Source: Bradyrhizobium murdochi
GTDB lineage: Bacteria > Pseudomonadota > Alphaproteobacteria > Rhizobiales > Xanthobacteraceae
NCBI RefSeq assembly: GCF_000472965.1
Contig: NZ_AXAU01000009.1
Location: 216,517 to 280,516, forward strand
DNA: 64,000 nucleotides
Direction of reading: 5' to 3'
The notes under the pieces were generated by a model that was given only the letters and a program-made list of their open reading frames with translations, ran no database searches and had not been told where the DNA came from. This document shows positions 53,209 through 63,600 of the stretch, in pieces. A program made the translations under genes and the position numbers. The first letter of the stretch is position 1, and each line of letters starts with the position of its first letter.

Positions 53209-54099
53209 CGAGCTCTCATTGCCGTGGGGCAGGGGCTGCCTGCAGACAATCTGCTTCAACTTACGACGGAGCCGCCTAAGGCCCGCAACGAGATGTCGGA
53301 TCTCGCTTGGCGCTGATGACTCCAGGCGAATCTATACCCGCCCATCGGCCGCCAAATCGTTACAGTCAGCAATCTCGGCGAAGCACAGTGATGGAGCGCG
53401 CAGCTTCGGCACGGAGGCGCACATCAGAGTCGAGCTCTTGGGCTGCCGCGAGACTTGGCATCGCTGCACTTCACGTGCCAGCGTGGTGAAGACGTGAAGA
53501 AAATGCAAGGGGCTATCCGCCGAAAGGCGAGAATGCGCAACAGCTCCCATACTTCCTCCGCGGTCCGAGAAGGGGCCGCGATATGCGGCAGAAAGTTCGC
53601 TGGTTGCGAGCGGCTTGATGAATGGGGCCCATAACCAGGCAGACCTTGAAGGGAGCACATTGCATATTGCGCACAACGTTCTGTTCGGATTTTAGCTTCT
53701 AGACACTCGTGCTGAAGCACCATCGGCTATTTTGTTTCAGGGGAGGGTGAGAGATAGGACGACTACCGGCGCGGCCGTAAAGTCTCTGAACGCCGCCGAG
53801 AGGCGGCCGTTTTCTAGAGCCGGCCACTCGGGTCGCTTCCGAAATCGGTCGGTTGTGCCGCCCCTTTCACTCAGCGGCAACAGGACCTCCGAAATTCACC
53901 TATCGGTACCGGCCGCATTGAACTCGATAGCTGCATCGTAACTGTCCCGACGCTCAAACGCCTCAAGCCCGGTACGCGAAAAAGCCCGGCACTTTCCACC
54001 ATGTGTGCTGTGATGATGCCGATCGATTACGCGCTCATAAAGGGCCCCACCGCTCGGATCGAGTAGTGCATCGAGAAGCTTGCTGAGGCTGTCGAACCC
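53209..54099. other. Intergenic, nothing recognised
   Basis: About 0.9 kb of short contradictory frames; no repeat or regulatory motif identified. Confidence 0.4.
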
Positions 54100-54497
54100 G
54101 TGATCTTACGGGGCTATCACGGCTGCAGCACGGCCGACGCCGGCATTTATCACCGTGAGGAACTTCGCACGAACGACCGCGGGGTGATGACCGAAAGATT
54201 GCGGGTCATAACCGATGGCTGGCAGTCCAATTGCAAAGAACTCTTCGATTTCTTGCAGCATATATTGCAAAATCCGAACGTGCGCACTGTCGTGCTTTAC
54301 GGGTCCTACCATGACGATGGAGTCGGCCCTTGAAGGAGCTCTTGCAGAGGCCCGAACAGCGCTCGCAGCGGCAGTCTCCAGCAGCCCTGACCAAGAAAGT
54401 TGAGGAGGCGGGCAGCTTAATCGAGCCGGCTGTGCTTTTCGGCAAGCCAAACATCAATTTCTTTCTTCAACGTGCGGGTTTTTGGCCAAATTCATAA
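54100..54497 (+). pseudogene. Possible frameshifted small gene
   Basis: The frame from 54100 reads protein-like to RTVVLYGSYHDDGVGP and stops at 54333. A one-base shift there continues as KELLQRPEQRSQRQS, then VEEAGSLIEPAVLFGKPN and a stop near 54497. The continuity of plausible sequence suggests a single broken gene of about 130 residues. Family unknown. Confidence 0.25.
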
Positions 54498-54619
54498 AGC
54501 TGAAGCGAGGCGAGCAAGTTCGGTTAGCTAGTGCAACGGAGGACTGGCCGGATGGCTTCATCGGAGACCTCAAAGCACTCACGACCGTAGGGGATGCAGG
54601 CCCGACGCAAGCAAGGTGA
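54482..54619 (+). CDS. Very small open frame, hypothetical
   Basis: TTG-initiated 45-residue frame MAKFIKLKRGEQVRLASA, then TEDWPDGFIGDLKA. It has sensible composition but no recognised relatives, and lies at the end of the broken gene before it. Confidence 0.2.
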   Translation: MAKFIKLKRGEQVRLASATEDWPDGFIGDLKALTTVGDAGPTQAR

Positions 54620-54790
54620 CGAATAGCGAACGAAGAATGTCAATAAAAGAACCCGATCGCCAAGGATTGCTGACGAGTTGCGCGTGAGGCCGAGGTCCTC
54701 ATCGATTTTGTGGTATGGCGAAGCGCGCGGTTCCGCGGGCCGCGCTCACAAATCAGACCCGAAGTTTGAGCAGACTGCGTGCTCATCGTC

Positions 54791-55180
54791 TCATGCGCTG
54801 GCTCCGCCGCGATGCTTATCCAGTGCAGTATCGAGGCACCTTATCAAGTGCTGTCCGGAGAAGGGCTTGGCCAGGAAGCAAATCGCTCCGGCGCTCAGCG
54901 CACGATCGCGAACGCGATCATCGGGAAAGGCAGTGATGAAAATGAACGGTGCACCGTAGCCCTGGTCCCGCATATGTGTCAGCAGGTCCAAGCCGCTCAT
55001 AATCGACATCTGCACATCCGCAATCACACACGATGTTCCGTTCAGGTGGGGCGAGCGCAAGAACTCCTCGGCTGACACAAATGTATGAACGATATAGCCG
55101 CGGGACTTCAAAAGATTATTTATCGCAGCACGAACCGACCCGTCGTCGTCGACGATGGCAATGAGCGGAGGCGTGGACAA
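54791..55180 (-). CDS. Single-domain response regulator
   Basis: 129-residue CheY-like receiver from a TTG at 55180 with a GGGG site upstream; an ATG at 55297 would add 39 residues that do not look like a receiver and would overlap nodW by 20 bases. PLIAIVDDDGSVRAAI holds the acidic pocket, Asp55 in VIADVQMSIMSG is the phosphorylation site, and FLAKPFSGQHL has the conserved lysine. No output domain. Being downstream of nodVW, it may act as a phosphate sink or a second target of the kinase. Confidence 0.85.
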   Translation of the reverse strand: MSTPPLIAIVDDDGSVRAAINNLLKSRGYIVHTFVSAEEFLRSPHLNGTSCVIADVQMSIMSGLDLLTHMRDQGYGAPFIFITAFPDDRVRDRALSAGAICFLAKPFSGQHLIRCLDTALDKHRGGASA

Positions 55181-55277
55181 GAGGATCCCCTTTATCGCGG
55201 GAAAGGCGCTTGCCGAAGCACAGCCGCCTGGACAAAGGGTGAGCTTGCAGGATGAGATTGTAAACTCATACTTAGGC

Positions 55278-55952
55278 TTATTCGGGGTGGTTGGCACAAA
55301 TTCCGAGGGTCTCAGCCATTCTGATTAAATCGGCCAGCGTCCGCGCGCCCATTTTCTTCATCACCCGCCCGCGATAGATCTTGACGGTAATTTCGGCAAG
55401 CTCGAGCTCTGCGGCTACTTGTTTGTTCATCAGGCCAGCAGCGACCAGTTTCATAACTGCCTGTTCGCGTGAGCTTAGGGTGTCATACAAGGACTGCAGG
55501 TTCGCAACTGTCTTCTCAACCTCCCGCCTCTTGCGATCCCGTTCGGTCGCGGCGACGACGGCGTCAAGCAACTCCTGATCGCGGTACGGCTTGGTAAGAA
55601 AATCAACCGCTCCACCCTTCATGGCCTTGACGCTCATTGGAATGTCGCCATGGCCAGTGATGAAAATAATCGGAATGTGAAGGTTCAACTTGGCTAGCTC
55701 AGTCTGCAGCTCGAGGCCGCTCAATCCCGGCAGCCTGACGTCAAGGACGAGGCAGCTGGCAACCTCCGGAAGGTCGCCTTGCAGCATTTCCTGAGCCGAT
55801 CCGAACGCAGCAACGTCCAAGTTCACCGATTGAAAAAGATTCGAAAGCGAACGACGGATTGAGACGTCGTCGTCGATCACGAACACGATCGCCCTTCCGC
55901 TGGGTTTCTCGGCCTTTACGTCTTGGTGCGGCAAGTCGGAGCGCCCGGTCAC
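55278..55952 (-). CDS. nodW: NodW-type response regulator (FixJ/NarL family)
   Basis: 224 residues. The receiver has VFVIDDDVSIRRSL and phospho-acceptor Asp71 (LVLDVRLPGLSG); the C-terminal LuxR-type helix-turn-helix is LSSREQAVMKLVAAGLMNKQ onward with AEITVKIYRGRVMKKM. The sequence and its pairing with the long PAS kinase match Bradyrhizobium NodW, which activates nod genes in response to host isoflavonoids. NwsB is a close paralogue and cannot be excluded. Starts with ATGA overlap of the kinase gene. Confidence 0.8.
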   Translation of the reverse strand: MTGRSDLPHQDVKAEKPSGRAIVFVIDDDVSIRRSLSNLFQSVNLDVAAFGSAQEMLQGDLPEVASCLVLDVRLPGLSGLELQTELAKLNLHIPIIFITGHGDIPMSVKAMKGGAVDFLTKPYRDQELLDAVVAATERDRKRREVEKTVANLQSLYDTLSSREQAVMKLVAAGLMNKQVAAELELAEITVKIYRGRVMKKMGARTLADLIRMAETLGICANHPE

Positions 55953-58489
55953 GACACGACCTCCTTATGCAACGGCAGGACGAATTGAAAAGTCGCGCCC
56001 GGCTCTTGCTTGCGGGCGATCGACAGGCTTCCTCCGTGAGCCTCCACGATCGAACGGCAGATCGAAAGCCCCATTCCAAGGCCGCTTGACTTAGTGGTAA
56101 AAAAGGGATTGAACACGCGATCCGCGTCGTCCTCGGTGATCCCGACACCGCAATCAGCCACGGCGAGGTGCACGCGTCCCATATCGTCATGGGATGACCG
56201 AATAACCAGTTCACGCGGTCGGTCGCTGACCGTTTGCATGGCCTCAATCCCGTTCATCACCAGATTTGTAATCACCTGTTGCAGTTGAACCCGGTCACCT
56301 AAGATCAGGGGGAGGGCCGGCGTCAACTCGGTTCGCAAGGACACCTGATGGCTGACCAGCTCGCGTGTTACCAGCGCGATTACCTCCTTGACGATGTCGT
56401 TGACATCGAGCGGAACCATCTCGATCTCGCCTTTCTTCGCAAGCGCGCGGATGCGGCGGATCACCTCGCTCGCCCGGATTCCGTCCTCGATGATCCACTC
56501 CACTGAGCGGCGCGCCGCGGAAAGATCAGGAGTTTCGCGACCAAGCCAACCCAGACAAGCCTCGCCATTGGTGACAATGGCGGCGAGCGGCTGGTTTATC
56601 TCGTGGGCGATGGAGGTTGTCAGCTCGCCCAGCGTCGTCACGCGCGTCACGTGCGCGAGCTCTGCCTGTGCCTTCCGCAGTTCTCGTTCGGCCTGATCTG
56701 CGCGGATGGTTGCGGTGATGTCGGTGCTGACGCCGCGGTAGCCGAGGAAATTGCCGTCAGCGTCAAAGAATGGCTTGCCGCTGGTCCGGACGTAAATTGT
56801 AGATCCCATCTGGGTGACGGTGCGATAGATGAAATCGCGAAATGGAAGACGTGCATCGATCGTCGCCCGATGCTGTCGCCACTTCTCGGGTTCTGTCTCG
56901 ACATCGTGCGCAATTTCCCAGCGAAGCAGGCCGACGACCTTTGTGGTCAGAATTGCTGCGCTGGTGTGCTCCGAGATCCGGGTGATCCGATGGTCCGGTC
57001 CGGTCTCCCAGAGCCAGTCGGAGGCTGTTTCGGCGTAGTCGCGAAACCGCTGCTCGCTTTCGCGCAACGCAGCAAGAGCCCTTTCCAGTCGTTCCCTGGC
57101 CGCATGTTGCTCGGTGACATCCATATGCGTTCCGATGAGCTCGCTGACTTTGCCATCGCTGCCGACCACGGCGTGCGCAACGGAATGTATGCGCCTTATC
57201 GCGCCATCTGGAAGAAGGATTCGGAAATCATACTCAAAGTGCCCTCCCTTGTCTTCGATAGCCTGGCGCGGCACTTCCTGAAGCCGCGGCAAGTCGTCTG
57301 GATGGATACGCGAGCGGATGGTCTCTATCGATAAAGCTTCTTGCGGATCAAACCCAAACAGACGATCGTTTTCGGCGGAGCGATACACAAATTCGCGACG
57401 GTGGACGTCCCAGGACCAACTGCCCGTGTGGCTGAGATGCTGGGCTTCGGCCAGATAGGCCTCGCTACGACGCAATTGCTGTTCCGCCTGCTTTGCAGCC
57501 GTAATATCCGTCACTGCGCCGACAAACTCGATATCACCAGAGGCGGTTCTAATGGCTCGTGCCAGCGCGTGGAGGTGCTTCACCGAGCCGTCCGGCATCA
57601 GCAGTCGGTACTCGTGCTCGAAATCCTCTTCGTTTTGGAACGCTCGATCGATGGTCTCTCGCACGGCAGCCCGATCCTCTGGATGGGTTCGATCAACGAC
57701 GAGTTGCGGGGTCGGTTTCGTCGACGGATCGTATTGGAAAATACGAAAGGTCTCCTTTGACCAGTAGACCTCGCCGGTGGCGACATTCCAGCCGAAGCTG
57801 CCGGTGCGGCTCAGTTCCTGTGCCTGGGCTAGATGGGCTTCGCTCCGCCGCAGGGCAGTTTCCGTCCGCTTTCGCTCGGTGATATCTTCGCAGGCGATAA
57901 GGACGACGAGCTTGTCTTCTGCCCACTGCATGGCTTTGGCGTTTTCGCGCACCCACAGCACCGAGCCATCCTTCCTGATCTTCTGGATCTCCCAAGTGTG
58001 CGATTGGCCGACCGTTTCAATGCACAGCCCGACGCGCTCGCGAACAAATGGACGATCTTCTTCCAGAAATACCTTCAGAACGGAATGCCCGACAAGCTCC
58101 GAGGGCGCGTAGCCGAGCTGTGTTGCGCCAAACGTGTTGACGTTCAGGACCATTCCGGTGGCATTGACCATGAAGTGCATGACCGGGTTATGCTCGAAAA
58201 TTTCGCGCCACTGTTTCTCGCGGTCGCGCAACTCAGCCTCGCCGCGCCGGAGCCTCGCTGCGGCCTCAAGCGCAACGTTCCTTTCTCGGCGGACCTTTTC
58301 GATCAGGTGCTTTCCAACAATTGAGACAACAACAAAGGCCACAATCACAGGAAGAGTCTGCGGATTGTCAATCCGTAGATTGAAAGGAGGCGGCGCAAAG
58401 AAGTAGGCCAAAACAGCGAAGGGGAAGACGAAAAGCATGGCAGAGGCGATGAGGCTGCCCATCAGTGAAAACACCAATATCATTTCCAA
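55949..58489 (-). CDS. nodV: NodV-type PAS sensor histidine kinase
   Basis: 846-residue hybrid-free sensor kinase. The N terminus has two hydrophobic segments with YFFAPPPFNLRIDNPQ, resembling a shortened DUF4118/KdpD-type membrane domain. Four PAS/PAC units follow (roughly 85-205, 220-335, 350-460, 480-600), each ending in a DIT or DVT motif. The kinase core has the phospho-acceptor His629 in SIAHEINQPLAA, N-box QQVITNLVMNGIEAM and G-boxes ADCGVGI and GLGMGLS. With NodW it forms the flavonoid-responsive pair of soybean-type bradyrhizobia; NwsA is the alternative. Confidence 0.8.
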   Translation of the reverse strand: MEMILVFSLMGSLIASAMLFVFPFAVLAYFFAPPPFNLRIDNPQTLPVIVAFVVVSIVGKHLIEKVRRERNVALEAAARLRRGEAELRDREKQWREIFEHNPVMHFMVNATGMVLNVNTFGATQLGYAPSELVGHSVLKVFLEEDRPFVRERVGLCIETVGQSHTWEIQKIRKDGSVLWVRENAKAMQWAEDKLVVLIACEDITERKRTETALRRSEAHLAQAQELSRTGSFGWNVATGEVYWSKETFRIFQYDPSTKPTPQLVVDRTHPEDRAAVRETIDRAFQNEEDFEHEYRLLMPDGSVKHLHALARAIRTASGDIEFVGAVTDITAAKQAEQQLRRSEAYLAEAQHLSHTGSWSWDVHRREFVYRSAENDRLFGFDPQEALSIETIRSRIHPDDLPRLQEVPRQAIEDKGGHFEYDFRILLPDGAIRRIHSVAHAVVGSDGKVSELIGTHMDVTEQHAARERLERALAALRESEQRFRDYAETASDWLWETGPDHRITRISEHTSAAILTTKVVGLLRWEIAHDVETEPEKWRQHRATIDARLPFRDFIYRTVTQMGSTIYVRTSGKPFFDADGNFLGYRGVSTDITATIRADQAERELRKAQAELAHVTRVTTLGELTTSIAHEINQPLAAIVTNGEACLGWLGRETPDLSAARRSVEWIIEDGIRASEVIRRIRALAKKGEIEMVPLDVNDIVKEVIALVTRELVSHQVSLRTELTPALPLILGDRVQLQQVITNLVMNGIEAMQTVSDRPRELVIRSSHDDMGRVHLAVADCGVGITEDDADRVFNPFFTTKSSGLGMGLSICRSIVEAHGGSLSIARKQEPGATFQFVLPLHKEVVS

Positions 58490-59457
58490 ATAGCCGAACG
58501 CCGTCGCGGCGAAAGTGAAGGTACAACGAAGTTAGCGTCATCAACGCCCGCGCAAAAAACTGCGTGAGCTTGCGAACTTGAATCTAGTAAGCTGATCACC
58601 CATCAACCTAAACTATCGAAAGCAGCTGGAGAATTATACGAATGTTTAGGCTCTCTTGCGCTCGCACTGATTCAGCAGCTAGCGCTAGCATTATCAGGTT
58701 GCCTCGGTACAATTAATCCATTGATATCAATGGCTTGAGTGGAAGAGCGAGTTCCGTGCTTAGAAAACTTTCGTTTAAAGAAATTGGCTGATCGAGGCGG
58801 CCATGAGGGCCCTTAGAACCCACACGGCCGTGCGCTTAGAACCAGTGGAGCGCAGCAGCCGAGCCGGCACTTCCACCGAAAATAAACCGAGTAACAATCA
58901 GGGAAAGCCTTTGGGGGAGATGTCTATCGTTGGCCCGTCTCCTTACTTAGGATTTGAAAAGGTGTGTGGATGGCTTTCGGGGCCATGACACGATCGTCTC
59001 GTTTGGCGGCGGCCTTCGCCAAATGCATACGGTGGACAAGACCATAAGAGAGCTGCTTCAAAACAACAAATTGAAGGCCGCTTCATCAGAAGACCCTCTG
59101 CTTTCATGCTCGGTTACGTAAGCCTTTTGTTGTTGATCGGCCTGGCCGGGGGCTAGACGGGAGCAGAGACCCGCACGTGACCGGGGAAGTTATAGAGGGC
59201 TTGCCCGAGAAACGGTGGTTGAGCATAGTCACCGGTTTGGTTACGCGCTTCTGCGAAATGAAAGGAGATCGACGCGCGTGACGGCCGAGGGAAGGCGTAT
59301 CGCGCACGCGAACAATGGAGCCTCCGGGGTCGCTGTGCACGAGGCTAGCGTTGTGCGGATGCTGACGCTGAAGCCCTCAGTGCTTTTGCGATCTCGGTCG
59401 CTTGCACGTGCAGACAACCGAGTTCAGCGCTGCAACACAAACCGATTTATATCCTCC
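58490..59457. other. Intergenic, nothing recognised
   Basis: About 1 kb upstream of nodV. A 12-base palindrome ATTGATATCAAT occurs near 58717-58728 but is too compact for a FixK/FNR box. No nod box was found. Confidence 0.45.
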
Positions 59458-59817
59458 TTAGCCCTGATCGAGCTGGGTCGCTCGGCTTCTACGATATGCC
59501 GTGTCAAACCTTTGTGAGTTCGCCATCAACTCGGGCGAGGGTTGCTGAGAGGCCCGAGTCTTGATCGCGACCGTTTCGGTTTTCGGAGCTCGGCGGTGAC
59601 AAACTGATGCACCCACCGCGGCTTCGCGACTCGAAAACCGCGACGAGGCCCGAGCATCGCGACGCCAGGTGAAGAGCTGCGACGGGTGAATGCTCCCCGA
59701 TACACTCCCGCCGGGCTCCAGCGCCTCTGCCACGACTTGTGCCTTGAACTCATCCGACCAGCGTCGGCCAAGTTGTCGCGGGGCTCCCTCAAGACGCTCT
59801 GCGACCGCTTCGATCAT
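59458..59817 (-). pseudogene. Broken IS66-type transposase accessory ORF
   Basis: RRWSDEFKAQVVAEALEPGGSV and PSQLFTWRRDAR are the helix-turn-helix of IS66-type tnpA (IS3/IS66 OrfA-like). The stretch between them that normally reads like ARRHGL is missing or altered, and the C-terminal half is not transposase-like. No partner tnpB or tnpC is adjacent. Confidence 0.6.
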
Positions 59818-60048
59818 ATGGAAGGTCTAGTTTCAGAACTAGGCGCAGACATAGAAGCTCACATCGGCTCACACACTCCGCAGCCGATAGCCGATCGCTC
59901 ATCCACTCTGCCAGATGGGGTCTCTTTGCCACTTACCGTTGTCATAGGACTACTCCTCGTGCTTGCAATAGGAGTTGCAGCCTGCAGACCCTCTGAGCAA
60001 GGCGGCCCTCGCCGGACCTCGCCGGATGATTACAGCGCAAGTAGCTAG
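59818..60048 (+). CDS. Small single-pass membrane protein, doubtful
   Basis: 76 residues from ATG 59818. A soluble N terminus is followed by LPLTVVIGLLLVLAIGVAAC, a clear transmembrane helix, and a short charged tail. No relatives recognised; the frame upstream overlaps the broken transposase, so it could be accidental. Confidence 0.25.
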   Translation: MEGLVSELGADIEAHIGSHTPQPIADRSSTLPDGVSLPLTVVIGLLLVLAIGVAACRPSEQGGPRRTSPDDYSASS

Positions 60049-60435
60049 ATCTCGGGTGGAGAGTTCCGGCAAAGGCCTAAAATTGGCAGTAGATCGCAAG
60101 AGGGCCATTTCGATATCACCGAAGGATGTTTGGTGACCGCTGACCTGCCACTAAACTTTCATCCAGCGGCAGTTAGAGTCTCGGTGGTTCTGCAGCGAGA
60201 CCGAACTTTGGACCACTCGAAACTAGAGTTTTACGACTCTAAACACGTTGGCGGGCTGGTGGCGCCATCGCGGTTTTGCAGCAAAATCGGGTCGATTGCC
60301 GATCGCCCCATGGGGCCGTTCTTCATTATACAACAAGGCTCAGGAAAGCCCACAGAACCGTTCTTCGCGAGGTTCTTTATCGATTTCCGGCCATGGGGGC
60401 AGCCTGCGTGTCCGCTGCTGCAAGTCGGCGGCTCC

Positions 60436-60470
60436 GCGTCAGGTTCTCGACAGCTATCGCACATAGAGTA
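60436..60470 (+). promoter_or_regulatory. tts box (TtsI binding site)
   Basis: GTCAGGTTCTCGACAGCT begins at 60438 and continues ATCGCACATAGAGTA to 60470. The pattern GTCAG-TT-TCG--AGCTA followed by a C-containing spacer and ATAG matches the rhizobial tts box. It lies 186 bases before the effector ATG and implies flavonoid/TtsI-dependent expression. Confidence 0.75.
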
Positions 60471-60655
60471 GGGTCTCCAGAGGCGATCATAGCTGGCGAT
60501 CGCTGCAAGAATACTGGAGCGCGCGGTCGGGGGTGCTTGGACGGGGCATTTTGGGGCGTTCACGGTAGTTTTCTGCTGGGTTCGATGCTGCCGAGTCGAG
60601 TCCGTGGCAAATCACTCAGGCTTCAAATTGGCCTATATTCCGAAAGTGAGAACGA

Positions 60656-63600
60656 ATGAAGTTCCAATCCACCAACTGGGTGCGTCAACAATCGGGCATC
60701 GCGGGCCCGCAAGAGAGCTCACCGGCTCCGTCCACAGATGCGGCGGCCTTTGAGCAGCAGCTGAGCGAGATCGCTGTCCCGTCTGCTCCCGTGTTCATGC
60801 AGGTCCGGGCCCATCAAGCGGAGGCATCGCGATCTGAGGCGCATGCCGGAAACGATGAGGCGGTGCTGGGCGCCGCAGCGCTGCAGACCGCTCAGTCAAA
60901 TTGGGTCTTGGTAGGTCGCAGCGAGGACCCGCTTTATGCTAAGGATGCGCGCCTTATTTCCGGCCTTAAGCAGGCGCTCCTCGGGGGTGGAGCCGCCGAG
61001 AGCACCGCCACGAGCAACGTCGGTTATCTGCTCAGCTTGAGCCGCTGGCTCTTTGAAAACTACAAGCCGTGCATTGCTGATCGGCTTCATGACGAGTCGA
61101 TGGACAAGGATGTCGAGGAGTTCATAACCAAAGGTGGGACGGCGAACGTCCGTTGGGCACTAGCTCATCTGCGGACCTCTCAATTGACGGGAGGAGTCGT
61201 ACCGATCGCAGGCCGCCCTGACCTGACTCCTTATCCCAAGGACGGAACTCTCATCAAAGAATACAGAAAGCAAGCAGTGGCGGCCGGAACTTCAAGTACC
61301 GCCAAAACCTATGCATCTATTCTCACGGATTTCAGCCACTACCTTCGGGCAAACAACAAGCCTGGCATTGCTGCTCGGCTTCAGGACGAGACATGGAACG
61401 AGGACGAACCGCTCAATGAAGAGATCCAGCGCTACAAGGACGCCGGGGGTAACAAAAGTATCGGCGCGGCACTTGATCATCTCCGTAATGGAGCGAGAAA
61501 ACTCAACGGTCCGCCTTTTCATCCCGAAGACGCGCCCTTGATTTCCGGACTTCAAGAAGCACTCGTTAAGGCTGGGTACGAGGAGATCACCGCTAAGACG
61601 AATTATGTTCGTCCTCTTCGCAGATTCAGCCGGTGGCTCTTTGCAAAAAACAAGCCGGGAGTGGCTGCTCGGCTTAACGACGAATCGCTCAGCAGCGACG
61701 CTGCGATCTTCGATCAAAGTCGCAGGCACCTCGTTCTTACCGCACTAGATCGTCTCCGCGCCTCTCAGTCGCCGGGCGGAGTCGCGTCAATCACTGCCCG
61801 GGCAGGGGGCATTGAGGCCGCGGCTAAGCAGGGCGGCTCGCAGCCCGCCTTCAGTTGGCCAGCGGCACTCGCTGAGGGGGATGATCAAGATTTATTCTTT
61901 GGGACGGTCGACGAAGCCGGTGCATCGTCGTGTCTTCAGCCACCGCGGCATGGCCTGGCATTGAATCCTACAGAGTCCCCTAATCCCGTGAACTGGCGCC
62001 ACCAGGACGACGAGCTGACGGATGAACGTTACCGCAACATCCTCGTGCCAGGCGAGCAGATTCCCATCATGCGGGCGAGCGGGCACCCATCTACGCCGCC
62101 TCCGCACGGTCAAGGCGGTGGAACGATGCTGAATGCCTCGGCGCTACCGCCCGGCCATGCAAAATTGGTTTTCGCAGGTAGCAGCCTGGATCCTGTTTAT
62201 TGCGAAGATGCCTCTCTTATTGAGGGGCTGAGGCCGGCGCTCATCAAGGCTGGGGCCTCCGAGAGCACGGTCGGCCGCAATCTACGTGGTCTTCTCAGCT
62301 TGGGGCATTGGCTCGTGAAGAACGACAAGCCGGGCATTGCTTCCCGGCTTTACGACAAGTCGCTGGACAAGGATGCCCAGGAGTTCGCCGAGAAGGAGGA
62401 GAAGGCCATCGCTACCCCACTGGATCATCTTCGAGCCTCCCAATCGCCGGGCGGCATCACGCCGTTTGCAAGCCGGGTTGAGCGGAATCCCTATCCCCAG
62501 GATGCGGATCTCATCAAAAGGTACAAGGAAGAAGCAGCCCCAAGCACCGCCAACACCGCCAGGAGCTATGCAACTCTTCTTATCGATTTCAGTGATTACC
62601 TCCGTGAAAACGATAAGCCCGGCATTGCTGCTCGGCTTGGCCACGACTCGCTGGATGAAGATGTCAGTCGGTATAAGGAGGCGGACCCCCATGGCCGCAG
62701 AAAAGCCGGAGCCGCACTGGCTCATCTCCTGAGGTCGCCGGCGGGTGCTAGAGCGATCGAACCCCTGCGTCATATTCGCCCCCTTCCTGATCTCGAAGAC
62801 GCGGTTCGCGCCGAGACGAAGCCGACCCTCACCGCGACTGCGCAGCACAGCGGGTCGAACGGAGCTGTCAGCTGGCCGGAGACTCTGCCTGCGAACCAGC
62901 AGGATCTGCTTTTGGAGACGATGGACGGACCCAGCTCCTCGCCGCCTCCGCAGGGCGACGCGGTTGAGCGGCAGCTGATGCAGACCCCATCCCATCAACT
63001 GGCGGCGTCACCATCGCAGAGGCAAGCTCCGGTGTCGTCGCCGGACGAGCTGATCGGCGAGCAGCTTCCGGCCGAAGACGCGGAGCTCTTGGCGAGGTTT
63101 CGTGTAGACGCCCAGCTGCGCAAGCTCACCCCAGGGGCCATCAACAACAGTGTTTCCGGGCTTAGGACTTTTGTCCGCTGGGTCAACGCAAGTCATAGGG
63201 GCCCTGTAGCTTCTCGGCTGCGAGACGGTTCATCGCTCGATGAGGAAATAGCGAAGTACAGGAGCTTGGGCCGTGACCCCCAGAACCGCATTAGATCGGC
63301 TGTGGACGTTCTCAGGCGGCTGCTACGTGGGGGGGAAGAAGTCGAAGCACCCGAACCCCGCGTTCTCGGTGCCCCCCGTCACCACGTTCCTCATCCAGAA
63401 GATGCGCCCCTCATCGAGGGCGCGCTGAGCCAAGCCCTGAAAGATCTTAAAACTCCGACTGCGAAGCTGAGGCAGTCTGCGCAACAGCGGGCGACACGTC
63501 TTCGTGCGCTGAGTGCGTGGCTTAGAGGGAATGGCAAAGGGAGCATTATTGGGCGACTAAACGGCTCCAGCAGGCAGCAGTTATCCCTCGACGATGACGT

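Noticed and set aside
58717..58728. ATTGATATCAAT as a FixK/FNR box upstream of nodV
   Set aside because: The half-sites are directly joined, so the required spacer is missing.
60130..60471. 113-codon frame before the effector
   Set aside because: It runs into the tts box and lacks recognisable features.
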